From assembly GCA_025603075.1 (NCBI GenBank), contig MU626439.1, positions 1 through 38,853 of the forward strand: a DNA stretch of 38,853 nt, in the 5' to 3' direction. The notes beneath the pieces were generated by a model. The model made no database searches. It was not told the origin of the DNA and was given only the letters and a program-made list of their open reading frames with translations. The position numbers were made by a program, and so were the translations under genes. Positions within the stretch are counted from its first letter, which is position 1, and every line of letters starts with the position of its first letter. Below, piece by piece: positions 21,911-32,712 of this stretch. The DNA is from Neoconidiobolus thromboides FSU 785 (taxonomy: Eukaryota; Entomophthoromycota; Entomophthoromycetes; Entomophthorales; Neoconidiobolaceae).

Positions 21911-24369
21911 TCAAGACTTGAAGCCTTGAAATTTGTTAAAATATAGTTAACAAGTTCTGAGATTTGGATTCAGGTAATAGTACTAGGGATAGAATAAAAC
22001 TATGCAAATTTTGTATCTATAGTCTAAAGTTCTCTTGACCAAGCTATAGCTTTGTATTTTTACATAAATGGTTTAATAACAATAAAATCTCATTCAAATA
22101 GTATAAATAGTAAAATAGTACAAATAGTATAATCAAGAGTTTATTGAAAATTTTAACATGTTTTAACAAATTTGCTGTTATTATGTTAAATATAATCAAT
22201 AATTTTATACAATAAATAGTTTCAAGCTATATCACTTAAAGATAATATCAACTATTTTACAATATAAAGTAAAATTAAGGTTGACCTTGAAGATATATTT
22301 AAACTATGTAAAATATGATCCAGTATTCGATTTATGAAAAATTAAGGTTAATGTATAAAATATTAAAGCTTAAAGTGCCTAAATAACTTATCCTTTCTTA
22401 TTTATCCCTCATATCTAACAGGTTCATTATTAAATGTGACATTTATAAATAAATAAATTTTATTGAAGCTCCATCTATCACGTTTTTCTTTTAATGTTAT
22501 TAATGCCAATGGCATTTTCATCGAAAATCATACATAGTTTTACTTTAATGTAGTACAAATATATCTTAGCCCTTTTTGGCAATAATATATGAGCATATGC
22601 TTTAGTATAGTATACATTAAATTTTTTATAACCTTCTATACAACCTATTTTCTAGCGAAATATATTGAACAGGTTTTTGCTGACCTTATCAGTGTCTAAC
22701 TTACGTCATTTCTAAAAATAAATAATAAAGGGATAATAACATGTTGTGGTTTTCAAAGGTAAAAAAGCTTAAAGTCACATCTTTTTTCAACCAGAGAATG
22801 AATCCATTTGATATTCAAACTTATAATTAATATGCTTTTCCTTATCAAAGTCACTTGACAAGTGTAATTAAATTTTACGCTACACCCTTTTAGTATTAGT
22901 AATATTTTTTCTTCATGATCTTCCTCTAATATCAAATCCTTCCAGGTTAGATTCCTGCTTCTTTATATTTTTTTGACATTATACTTTTACATTTTCTGTT
23001 TTTATGGGAATATCTCATATTACCCAATTTAGTTAAACGGTATTAAAATATAATTCATTCAAGAATTTTCAGGTTTAATAAGTTATGCTCCCATTGTATA
23101 TTTCAAATTCAAATAACCTTTTATTGTAAGAAAAACAAAGTTGAAATAAAGAACGAATTTAGTAGAAAACGTATATGACTTTGTAGTAAGCTTATATAAT
23201 TAAAGATGTTTGTTTAATTTTTATATCTTTGTTCTTGTTGAAATCTTACCAGCTATGATTTTTAGTTTTATTATATAGTATGGACTTTATTAAAGTAATT
23301 GTTAACAATATTCGTCATCAATTTTGACAATGAATATTAAATCCAAGTTGATTTTAAGAATGCAGTGCTCATTAAATGTAATAGCTATAAGTTAGGTATC
23401 TTATATTAAAATATTGAATAAGAAGAAAAGATAGAATAAGAATAAGCTTAGCTTAATGATGAAGTATTTTAAATGATTAAGTAGATCAAAAAGATCAAGG
23501 TATAATGTGTATCAAATTAAAGAATATATGGTTTAAATTCATGTTTAAAATATTCCAAATTATTATCTAAATACTATTTTAAATGATGTATTAATTTAAT
23601 TGAATATTATTTTTAAATAGTAGTGATACAACAAAGTCAATCAAATGACTAGATTGTGGTCATAGAAATCAATAAAAATTTAATAATTTTATGACTTTAA
23701 AAGTATAGTAGAGATTCTTTCTAATTAGTTAAATATACCGTTCTAATAAGTAGTAAAATTCCTTTATACTGATTGTTTTTTAGGTTATAATAAATAAAAT
23801 GATTTAAGTAGCAATATATTGTCTAATTTATACTTCTATCTTATTTAATCTTGGTAGAAAAATTATTAAAATTCAAAAGCAGCCAATTAAAGCATTCTAT
23901 TTTGATTCCAATCAATCAGGAATAAAAAAAAAAATGAATAATGATTTCAAGATTTCAACCATTAAATTAACCTAACTTAAAGAATTAAACTCGAATTTTA
24001 TAACAATACTCAATCAAAATTGCAATATTTTGTACCCTACATTTCCACCCCTTTTTTATTTTTCCAATTTTGGTCTGTATAAACCTAACTTCTTTCAATT
24101 TCTCTCTTTCATTCTAAGAAAGACTGATTTTATGTGTACAGTGTTTCAAATTTTATATACCTATTTTTAAATACATTTGCCATACATTATACATAATCCA
24201 ATTTTATATATACTATTCTGTCTCCTTTCTTTTTGCGAATTCATATTTTTATTCCCTTAAACTTAATCTTTATTAAACCACGTAAAGCCTTTTAATTAAC
24301 TATTGTCTGTAGTATATATTAAGAACACCATATATCAACAACCTTATCCTTGTTTTCTATCAACCTAAG

Positions 24370-24380
24370 TATATAAATAT
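24370..24380 (+). promoter_or_regulatory. TATA box upstream of the 24481 gene
   Basis: TATATAAATAT lies 100 bp upstream of the ATG at 24481 and follows pyrimidine-rich tracts (about 24047-24130). Confidence 0.45.
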
Positions 24381-24480
24381 ACAAACTACATTGGACTGAA
24401 TTACCCCAGCTTAATATCCCGCTACGAATCTAACCTTATCTATACAAAATCAACAAAAAGTTCATAACTATACTACATAT

Positions 24481-25342
24481 ATGAGTATAGTATCAAGCAA
24501 TCCTACTTTCATATCCTCCATTCCTGAAGAAGGATTACTTAAAATGGATACCCAAGAAAACAATAACAGTAATATACCATCGGCTAATAATTCAAAATAC
24601 GGGGATATGAAGAAGTTTAATACGGGAACTAGAAAAGTTAATACTTATCCAAGCTCATTAACACCAAGATCCAGTAAGTTTAATGTAATTACTGCTTATT
24701 TTAAATTAATTAATTTTTAGGAAGATGTAGTGAAAATTGGGACGGAGATTTTGAACTTGAGCCAAGAGCTAGCCTAAAAATCCCGACCAGTGTACGTAGC
24801 TCATCTGATCTTGCAAATAAAGATTCTAGTAATTTTAGAAATCTTTCTGAAAAGAAAATAGGTAATCCGACACATTTTTTTACTAATAATATTTATTTAT
24901 CCAAACTATAGTGCTTCGAGATTTACTTCGTCGTGTGCATCTCAAAATGAAGACTGAGCCTGAGAAGGCTTTTGATGAGGTAGGGCAAGCATATAGCCAA
25001 GATTTACAAGAAGCAGATGCGTTAGTTCAACACCTACATGAAGAAAAAGAAAAGGGACTGGCTCCCGATAGTGGTGACGCATCATCTGCAATGGAGTTAA
25101 AAAAGAAGCAAAGGCATAAGATACTTGAACAAAATGAAGTTTTTAAAACTTTATTATCAAGGACTAGACCCCCAAGTCCAGTAACTCCGGATGGGTGCTC
25201 TTTAGCATCGGACTCATCTTCTTCTCAAGAGGGAGATAATGGGTTCTTTCATTTCACTCCAGATGTACTTCCACCCTTATTGGACAAGATGGATATATTA
25301 ATCCAAAGACTGACAGAATATCTAGATTATCTTGAATGGTGA
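24481..25342 (+). CDS. Unknown 254-aa protein with an NWDGDFE motif
   Basis: Three exons join in frame: 24481-24673, 24721-24861 and 24912-25342. The 47 and 50 bp introns are GT-AG, and the second has a TACTAAT branch-like motif. The N-terminal ~65 residues are S/N/T/P-rich. Exon 2 carries ENWDGDFELEP, an acidic W-D-x-D-F-E linear motif. Exon 3 begins with a likely helical segment (VLRDLLRRVHLKMK... EADALVQHLHEEKEK), then a proline/serine-rich linker (TRPPSPVTPDG, a possible proline-directed kinase site), and ends with a helical tail (LDKMDILIQRLTEYLDYLEW). WD-x-DFE motifs occur in some fungal septation/mitotic-exit network proteins, so a cytoskeletal or cell-cycle adaptor role is conceivable. 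This is only a suggestion. No enzymatic domain is visible. Confidence 0.75.
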
Positions 25343-27164
25343 TAAAGTCTAACGCGGGTTATTTATTTATTTGAATTGGGTAACAAAGTTATAACGTCTT
25401 ATATCCCTCCCTTTTTCATTCTCTTTTATCTCATTTTGACTCCTAACTCAGTATCTACAGAACCAACCCTCATATAACTTATCTAAACTGTTTTATCGCA
25501 TATGATACCCTCAAAAGTTAAAGTAACTAGACTGAACATCATGTTATGGTTATGCTTTATTAGTAGTTGGATTTTAAAATTTTAAATACATTTTTAAATA
25601 TAATTATCTTTACACATCTTTTTAACTATAAAAATAAAAACATATCACATATATATAATTTAAGGGTTATATTATATTATAGCAAAATAGTTTACATTTT
25701 TGGCATTTTTTTAAAACAAATATACATCTTTTTAGTCATTTTTAATGGCCGTTTATGAGGTAGATTTGTTTCCAAATATGGTATTAATAAGAGACATCCA
25801 CGTTTTATTTAACATAGCATAATTTTAATAAAGTCTGTTGTGCCTTTTATTGTAGCTTACTTTTATTTAAATGAAAAAATTATTGAATCTGAGTTCCTAT
25901 TTCAGAATCAAAAAAAAAAGAATTGAATCAGAAAATACTTTGAGCAAAGCTTTATATTCGCACGTTAATAAACATATGGGGATGTATTTTTGTGTTTAAG
26001 AATTTTACTAACAATTTTTCCACTCAAATAGTGCTTCATTCTGTATATAGAAGTGTTTTTTTGGCTTTACTTTTCCCATCTTTTAAGCACTATTTGAGTG
26101 GAAAAATTGTTAGTAAAATTCTTAAACACAAAAATACATCCCCATATTAATTTTATTGATCAAAAATTAAAAGTCAGTTTTATGGGTTTTTTTAAAATAA
26201 AGTTAAGGTAGCTAGCTCTATTAGAACAAAATCATTTTTATCCGTAAATTTGAATTATGTAACAGATTACAAACTATCATATGGACGGAATTATGAAAAC
26301 AAGGGGGCTTTTAAAATAAACAATTAAGAAAAGTGATAATAATATAAAAATAATAGTATATTTAAAGATATAAATAAAAAGGTATAGAATTAAACTCCGT
26401 TGATTTTAAAGTATAACTTTAAAGCGATTTCTGTAATAAGTGACATTTCATGACATCAAACTTCTATTTAGCTCAGTTCTTTATTTTTATTATTCCAAGT
26501 TATTTTTAGATAATGTTATTAAAGTAAATTAATTTTAATATAATATTATTCTATAAAGCTTTAAAATGGTATTTTTTTACTTCCAATATAATCTTAATTT
26601 ATAACATTATCTCATTAAAACAACCAAGCATAAAGTATCCTAATAGCAAACTATTTGAATCTTTTTAATGGCTTTTGTATCTAGATTTACTAAACTTTTC
26701 CCATATTTAAACTTATCAAAAATAATATTGTTAATACTTATTATAAAAGATAGGTAATCTATAAAAGAACTGAGTTAAATTTAGCAATAAAAAATATTTT
26801 AATATAAATGTGAAGTCGTTAGTAAGGAAAGGCTATAAGCATTATAAATGTGTTATTCAAATGTATATATTTTTTACATAGCTTTATGTTCTATCCTTAT
26901 AATAATTAACTATTTAATTTATAATCATATTTAAATAACGCAATATACTTAAAAATATGCAAAACTATATAATAGGTCATTATAAATCAATTAATATATG
27001 ATCATTTAAATTTAGCTATAAAATTTACAACCTTATATTATTACTTTGTTAATTACTTTGTGATTTGATTTACTATTTTTATAAAGTCAATTTAATAATG
27101 ATTTGCTGAGATTGTAAAAATATTTTCAATTAAAATAATCATAATTACAATTCTTTTTATCTAA
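25343..27164. other. Non-coding spacer with palindromic repeat
   Basis: No supportable gene lies here; the frame at 25567-25758 is low-complexity F/I/N/Y. The main structure is the near-complete palindrome at 25974-26147. The remainder is AT-rich without recognisable features, and the ECO1 promoter must lie at its right end. Confidence 0.6.
25974..26147. mobile_element. Palindromic family-A MITE-like element, perfect 63-bp inverted arms
   Basis: Arms 25974-26036 and 26085-26147 are exact reverse complements over 63 bp and flank a 48 bp centre. Each arm starts ATATGGGGATGTATTTTTG and reaches the core CCACTCAAATAGTGCTT. The centre contains the other family end (GTTTTTTTGGCTTTACTTT), so the locus is one full element plus an inverted partial copy. 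The outer ends lie in TA-rich sequence, so a TA target duplication is possible but cannot be proven here. Confidence 0.85.
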
Positions 27165-28011
27165 ATGAAAGCAATTACAGAGAAGGATAATATAAGGAAG
27201 TTTAAAGAAGAAATATATTATCATCCAGGAACACAAGGAAATATTGAAAAATGTCAAGAATGTGGAATGGTCTATAACAAGACAAAAAAGGATTTGGTAT
27301 TCCACAAGAAATATTGTAATAGTAGAAAAGAAGGTGTAAAAATTAAGGTATTTGAAATGATTTAGTTGATTAAGTTTAATCTTTAAGTAGAAAACATACA
27401 AAAATAGTAGTTTGCTAAAGAGAGTTGTTATTCGACCTTTAAGTAAAACTTTGGGTAAAGTTATATTGTTTCATGGCTCAAGGGCTCGAGGATTTGAACT
27501 AAAGAAAGTAGGTCCAAATTTGTTTCATTTATAATAACTAATACAATAATAGTTGATAGAAATTAATGAGTTTATAAATAGAAAGATAGATGGGATAAAA
27601 TTAGAAAATGATGAAATAAAAAATTATAAGGTAATTTATATAAAAATAAATTGAAGTAGTTGAAAAAAGATTTAGTATTTAATATATTTAAATGAATGTG
27701 ATGACGTGATAGGAGTATTAATAAGCGAACATGTTAGTGCTTATAAAAGATTAAACTTTAATGTTGAATTCCTTTGTGATATTAAAAAACAGGAAAAGAT
27801 GATCATTGGAGTTAAGCGTATTTGGACATTAGATAGCTACCGTCAATTGGGAATTGCTAAAACATTATTATCTTGTTTAAGGAATGATGTTTACTATGGT
27901 ATTTCTCAATTGCCATTAAATTATATTGCTTTTTCCCAACCTACAAACTTGGGATTATTCTTAGTAAAATCTTTTTTTAAGGATTATGGAAAACTAAATA
28001 TCTATACTTAA
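27165..28011 (+). CDS. ECO1: Cohesin acetyltransferase Eco1/ESCO
   Basis: Four exons join in frame: 27165-27347, 27391-27507, 27553-27630 and 27676-28011, giving 237 aa (yeast Eco1 is 281). The family acetylates the Smc3 head in S phase to lock sister-chromatid cohesion. The N-terminus has the family zinc finger CQECGMVYN...FHKKYC, using C30, C33, H47 and, unusually, C51 where the family normally has His. A stretch resembling the ESCO segment RVV...GKIIL...AIKKV follows (RVVIRPL...GKVILFHG...ELKK). The C-terminal GNAT domain has YLIYLNECDDVIGVLISE, GVKRIWTLDSYRQLGIAKTLL (acetyl-CoA site) and IAFSQPTNLG. The long basic N-terminal tail of animal ESCO proteins is absent. The exon 2 acceptor at 27390 was chosen because it keeps the frame and gives a 43 bp intron. 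The gene converges on ALG11, with 54 bp between their stops. Confidence 0.92.
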
Positions 28012-28065
28012 AAATAAAAATAAAGTATGAAGACAGCTATAAAAACTAATTTATTTATTAAACTC

Positions 28066-30000
28066 TTAATGACTTAAAAAAGGATCTATATAATTATATA
28101 AACTAGTACTAATTTTTTGTGCTGAAAAATAGTTTGATGCTTTTTGATTTAACTTTTGATTCTCTAAAAACTGGCCATAGTCGCTATCATATAACTCTAA
28201 TACTTGTTGAATATAACTTGAATATTGTTCAGCACTATCAGCTAAAAATCCATAATAATCTATTAAAAAAAAGTAAACATATAAATGACATAAGAAATAA
28301 AAGAAATACCATAATCCTCCTTATTTTGGTTGTTAATAATATCCATCTTTGGACCACCAGAATTATGCGCAATAGGAATAGTACCGGCAGCTAATAGCTC
28401 TACAACATTAATACCGAAATGTTCCATTTTCATAGAGTGTAAGCCAATGACTGAATCACTCAATAAAGATTTTAATTCACTAAATTGTAAGTTCTTTCTT
28501 AATTGAATGATATGTGATAAACCGAATTCATCAATTTTATCTTCAAGTTGTTGATATCTTTCTAAGTCTTCTTCATTCCTTACACTTCCAATTATATTCA
28601 ACTGAACTTTCTTATTCTTTCTATTTCCCCAACCATCAGCAAAATATTTTTTATTTTTATTATATAAATCTTTGATTGCCAATATTTGTAATATTTGATT
28701 TTTTTCTGGCCTATAATGTAATCAAAGCTATTAATAATTACAATTTAATGATATAAACGCTTTACCTAAATTGTGCGATAGATATGATATTTGGATTTCT
28801 ATCTTTTAAGCTTAATTGATTAAATTCTATAGTAGAACATGGTGGATATAAAATATTTGATTGAATTCCCCATAAACTATCAATATGACCTTTAGTCCAA
28901 GATGAATTTACCTATTAAATGTGTTATATATTATCTACTTACATCTAATAAAAATACCATAGTTAAGTTAGAAAAAGAGCCACACCATGAGTACAAAAAT
29001 GCGAAAAATTTATAATAACTAGCAAGTTTAGTATTTATGATAGTACACTTAAAAAACTTACATTAATTTTAAGTTGGATAATACGCTGCTATTTGAAATA
29101 GCTGAAGAATTATTGACCACATCGTCATCTCTTTGTTGAATTGAACTTATCATATCCGTACTAAATAATTAATTTATATTTATATTTATATTTATATTTA
29201 TATTGACAAATACCTGATAGTTGGATAATGTACATATGCTGCAATTTTACAGTCGACTAAGTTTGAAACTAACGGATAGGTGAATGCATACCCCATAGTA
29301 TCTAATTAAAATAATGTAAGCAAAAAACGTAAAAACATATTCTATAATACCAAAAAAGAGGTCTGGAATAAGTTTAGACATAGCTTCCCATCCTAACACT
29401 GTGCTTGCTAAACTTTGGAGCAACATTGTGAACCTTGGGTAGCTAAAAATGGAATAAATATGATTGTTGTGTTTTTAAAATAAATACTTTTTAGCCTCCA
29501 CCCAATTCCTTTTAGTTAAATGAATTAAATACAAAGTATCAACATTAATTTTTATATTAAAGTTAGTCTAAACATTAATATAAGGACATAGTATATTATG
29601 TTTATTGTTATTATTTACCTTAACTTTTTCAACCAATTCTTCTCTTTCAATATCATCTCCAGTATAAATCACATGTACTAAATTTGGATATTTATTTTGT
29701 AATGCTTCTATCATAGCCCAAAGAACTCTTTCACCGCCACCACCATCATTACTAATAATTAATAATTAATAATTAATAATTAAAGAAATAAAGAAGTAAA
29801 GAAATAAATTACCAAAAAGGATGGAAGTAACCAAGAATAAAAGGGGGTAACTGTTCAATATTTGGTTTTGTATTTTGCAATATAACTCTTCTATTTTCAA
29901 TAAAACCTTTTCTTACATATTTTTTTAATTTAAGGTAAAGGACATAGGGCGCTAATAATACTGGTATTATATATGGCAGTAGTAAGAGGGTATTAATCAT
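28066..30000 (-). CDS. ALG11: Alpha-1,2-mannosyltransferase Alg11
   Basis: Ten exons join in frame: 29813-30000, 29619-29751, 29488-29567, 29351-29442, 29214-29301, 29062-29160, 28958-29018, 28766-28911, 28310-28710 and 28066-28259, giving 493 aa. Alg11 adds the fourth and fifth mannoses to dolichol-linked Man3GlcNAc2 from GDP-mannose on the cytosolic ER face. An N-terminal membrane segment (about 3-24) is followed by [18 protein letters not shown], typical of Alg11, where the Cys codon is completed across intron 1. Other family blocks are [34 protein letters not shown], the QFRPEKNQ hinge and the GT-B nucleotide-sugar motif EHFGINVVE (about 392-400) with [15 protein letters not shown]. Introns 1 and 5 carry AATTAAT and TTTATA microsatellites (29755-29782; about 29171-29206). 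Intron 6 has a TACTAA branch motif. Confidence 0.95.
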
Positions 30001-30639
30001 TGAAATTGATTGAGCTTGATTTTTTTATATATTATGTTTTGTTTTAATAAAAGTTATATCTAAAATCAAGGTGTATCTTAATTATGAATTGTTTTGATTT
30101 TGATAAAAATAAAAAAAGATAAAAAAGGTAAAGATAAGGCGGCTTACGCTTATTCTAATAGATTTTTGATTTAAAAAAACTAAGGGTCATATAATGGGGG
30201 TAAAGTTTACAAAACGTACTTATAATATTATTATTTTATTAACTACAACATCGTACATAATATGTTTATTTGTTTACAAGCTATAGAATCATAGTTTCAA
30301 TATAATTAATGACAATTTAAAAGTGAGAAATTTAATTACACATGAAATTAAGTGGTAGACACAACTATAGATCTAAAAATAGCAGAACTTAAATTTAGTT
30401 GTGGTAATCTTTTTCGGCCATTCATTGGTTGATGTTGCATTTAAAGTTAAGTTATTATTGGCTATAAACATCTAAAGTTCTTGAATGAAAATAAAATTAC
30501 CAGGTTTACGGAATAATTAAAGTTGAGGAGACTAAGAATTCACCTAAAGTGGTAAAGGTACTCCTACTACTGCAATTCTTATAAACTACAATTAATCTTT
30601 TCAATTTTCACTTTTCACTTTTTATTACAATAATTTTTA
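30001..30639. other. Divergent promoter region between ALG11 and the cysteine-rich gene
   Basis: No ORF, MITE-like copy or RNA gene is visible. The last ~60 bp before 30640 is rich in C/T/A (TTTTCACTTTTCACTTTTT), a plausible leader of the secreted-protein gene. Confidence 0.5.
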
Positions 30640-31233
30640 ATGAAGTTCTCTTCTACTCTCCTTGCTACTGCTTTAGCCATTGGTTCATTTACCAATGCTA
30701 TTGTTTATGATGAATCGCAACGTGAACAGATTTGTGTAGAGACTCAGCAAGATTGTGTAACTGCATGTTACTGCCAAGATAAGTCTGATCCTAAAAAAAA
30801 TGAGTGTGAGCCAAATACCCTTGCATATACATGTCTTTGCGAATCCGGATATGTTCCACCAGTAGCAAGTAATTTTTTTTTAATTTTAGCTTTAAGTCAT
30901 TAAACTTTATTAGATACTACCTTTAGTGCTCATTTCGCAACTTGTAATATTAAGCATTATGAATGTAAAGAAAAGTGTGGAGAGTCCAACTCAACTTGTG
31001 AGAAATGTGAAACCGATCTCTATGCATGTGAACCTAATGCAAGCAAAAATAATAAATGTAAAACTACTGAAAAAGATAATGAAAAGAAAGACAAAGATAA
31101 TGCAAATAAAACTAAGGACAAAGATGAACAAAGAAAAGAACTTGCAGGATCTGATTCTTCCCCAGTTTTCGTTTCATATTCATTGGTTTCCTTTGCTGCC
31201 ATCTCTTTTATGGCTACATACTTTAGCTTATAA
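30640..31233 (+). CDS. Small cysteine-rich secreted protein, likely GPI-anchored
   Basis: Two exons, 30640-30868 and 30914-31233, joined across a 45 bp intron, give 182 aa. The first ~20 residues (MKFSSTLLATALAIGSFTNA) are a clear signal peptide. The mature part has about 16 cysteines in a pattern CVETQQDCVTACYCQD, TLAYTCLCESGYVPP, ATCNIKHYECKEKCG and CEKCETDLYAC. This recalls the fungal DUF7707-type GPI proteins, by memory of the pattern only. A K/D/N/E-rich linker follows. The C-terminus (SSPVFVSYSLVSFAAISFMATYF) is a typical GPI-attachment hydrophobic tail. The acceptor at 30913 was chosen because it alone keeps the cysteine-rich frame; the next AG would shift into a frame without cysteines. 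The gene converges on the ECM33-like gene. Confidence 0.85.
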
Positions 31234-31495
31234 TTCTATTTGGCCTTTCCTTCTAAAAGCTATATCTTTTTTCGCTTGGGTGAATAGTAATATAATTAAT
31301 TTTAATAAAATATTAATAATCAAAATTTAATATCGTTAACTTATATAAACCTCAATAAATATTCTATTTTTAAAATAATTATATTTAATATCCTATCTAA
31401 AATAATCGGAATATTAGTAAGAACACTTTGATCTATTTATGGATTTGTTTATAAAGCTAGTGTATAATAGGAAATGCAATTTTATTAGGTAATAA

Positions 31496-32712
31496 TTAAA
31501 GTAAATAAAATCCAGCAAACAAAGCTAATAAAGGGATAGATGAGAATTGAACTGAAGTTAATGAAGCACTAGGTTCGGAATTTTTACTGCCTGAGTCAGT
31601 ATCATTCAATTTGAGATCACCGTTTCCGTTAGAGTTTGTACAGTTAATTGAGCCAGATGCATGGCCACCGATTCTCTCATAAAAAGCTCCTTCTCCTTCA
31701 CAAGTCAAGTTTGCAAAGACAGAAATGGCACCATCAACAGAGATTTGGTTACTTAGATTTAACGTAGCAATACTTGGGTTTTCAATTGTAAAACCTCCAG
31801 CTACTTTTTCAAGACCCTTGATGTCCAATTTCTTTAAATTAGGATTATTAACAACCAATATGCCATCATGAGTAAGCTCTGCAAGGACAGGGAATAAAGC
31901 CTCCTTGAGTTTAAGATTAGTAGTAAGAGTTAAACTTTTCCCAATTTTTTCAAGCTTTTTGAACTCAAATTTAGTATCGGAGCAACCTGCAAGATGCACA
32001 AGGCCTTTGACTTCTTTGATTTCTGGGGCAGAAAATACACTTGAATTAGTGTAATAAACATCACCGCCAACAGTTTCAAGTTTAAGAGCTTGGATTTTGG
32101 CTGCAACATTGTTGGCTTCAAATCGGACTTCACCTTTAGTTTGCTTTAATTTGGGAAAGTTGATCTCTTGAAGATTAACATTTGAAAATAATTTAACTGA
32201 ATCAACAGATTCGAAAGATAGACCATCAACCTTGGTTAATTGAGTTCTGGAGATTTCAAACTTTCCAACCTTACTTAAACCACCGTTAAAAGTCAATTGT
32301 TGGAGTGGAGTCAAATCCTGCAAAACTAATTCTGTTACCTCACTAAGTTTAGGGAAGTCGAGTTTTCCAAGTCCAGTTAAATTAGCAATGGTAATTTTAT
32401 TGGCAGTTTTAAGCTTTGGAAAGCTAATACCAGAAATAGCTTTGTCCCCAGAGATTTTAAGTTCACCTTCTAACTTCTCAAGATCAGAGAAGCTAACTTC
32501 TGAAATACCAGCATTTTTGAAGGTAATTTTACCACTATAAGTGGAACAGCCAGATAATGATTTCAAGTCGCCTTGTTTTTCAATATCTACATCGTCACTA
32601 CAATCAGCTAAATATAATTAATAAAAGTAATAGTAATGTGATATAAAAAATTACATTGAACATATCCTATAGCAAGGATACCAATTAACAAATTAACTAA
32701 AGTACTTTTCAT
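31496..32712 (-). CDS. ECM33: Ecm33/Sps2-family GPI-anchored cell-wall protein
   Basis: Two exons, 32655-32712 and 31496-32607, with a 47 bp intron give 389 aa. Residues 1-19 (MKSTLVNLLIGILAIGYVQ) form a signal peptide with the intron just after it. The rest is a run of leucine-rich, beta-helix-like repeats of the receptor-L type (SFSDLEKLEGELKISG, SFPKLKTANKITIANLTGL, TLTTNLKLKEALFPVLAEL, GFTIENPSIATLNLSN). Two cysteine-bearing segments follow, then an S/N-rich spacer and a hydrophobic GPI tail (SVQFSSIPLLALFAGFYLL). Ecm33-type proteins support fungal cell-wall integrity and mannoprotein organisation at the plasma membrane and wall. N-glycosylation sequons (NLT, NCT, NSS) are present. The family assignment is firm; orthology to one specific yeast paralogue is not established. 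Confidence 0.9.

Larger units (their letters stand above)
17680..24480. other. 6.8 kb gene-free, repeat-rich region
   Basis: No ORF here has family-like content; the longest frames are short and AT-driven. The region holds six MITE-like loci (19323-19481, 19574-19680, 19746-19925, 20114-20220, 21531-21632 and a decayed one near 21828-21910), a pair of long inverted arms (19342-19483 / 19762-19902) and copy 2 of the 545 bp duplication (20257-20798). The last ~450 bp, with pyrimidine-rich tracts near 24047-24130 and a TATA box at 24370, is probably the promoter of the next gene. Confidence 0.6.

Noticed and set aside
22753-22935. 60-aa minus-strand ORF in the large spacer
   Set aside because: Isolated short frame without domain content or splice partners.
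25567-25758. 63-aa ORF downstream of the 24481 gene
   Set aside because: Low-complexity F/I/N/Y frame, probably UTR or spacer.
27480-27500. GGATTTGAAC, resembling an inverted tRNA B box
   Set aside because: It lies inside ECO1 exon 2 and no cloverleaf can be formed around it.
30926-31330. Alternative 134-aa frame over exon 2 of the cysteine-rich gene
   Set aside because: It lacks the cysteine pattern and GPI tail that continue exon 1; splicing at 30913 gives the coherent protein.
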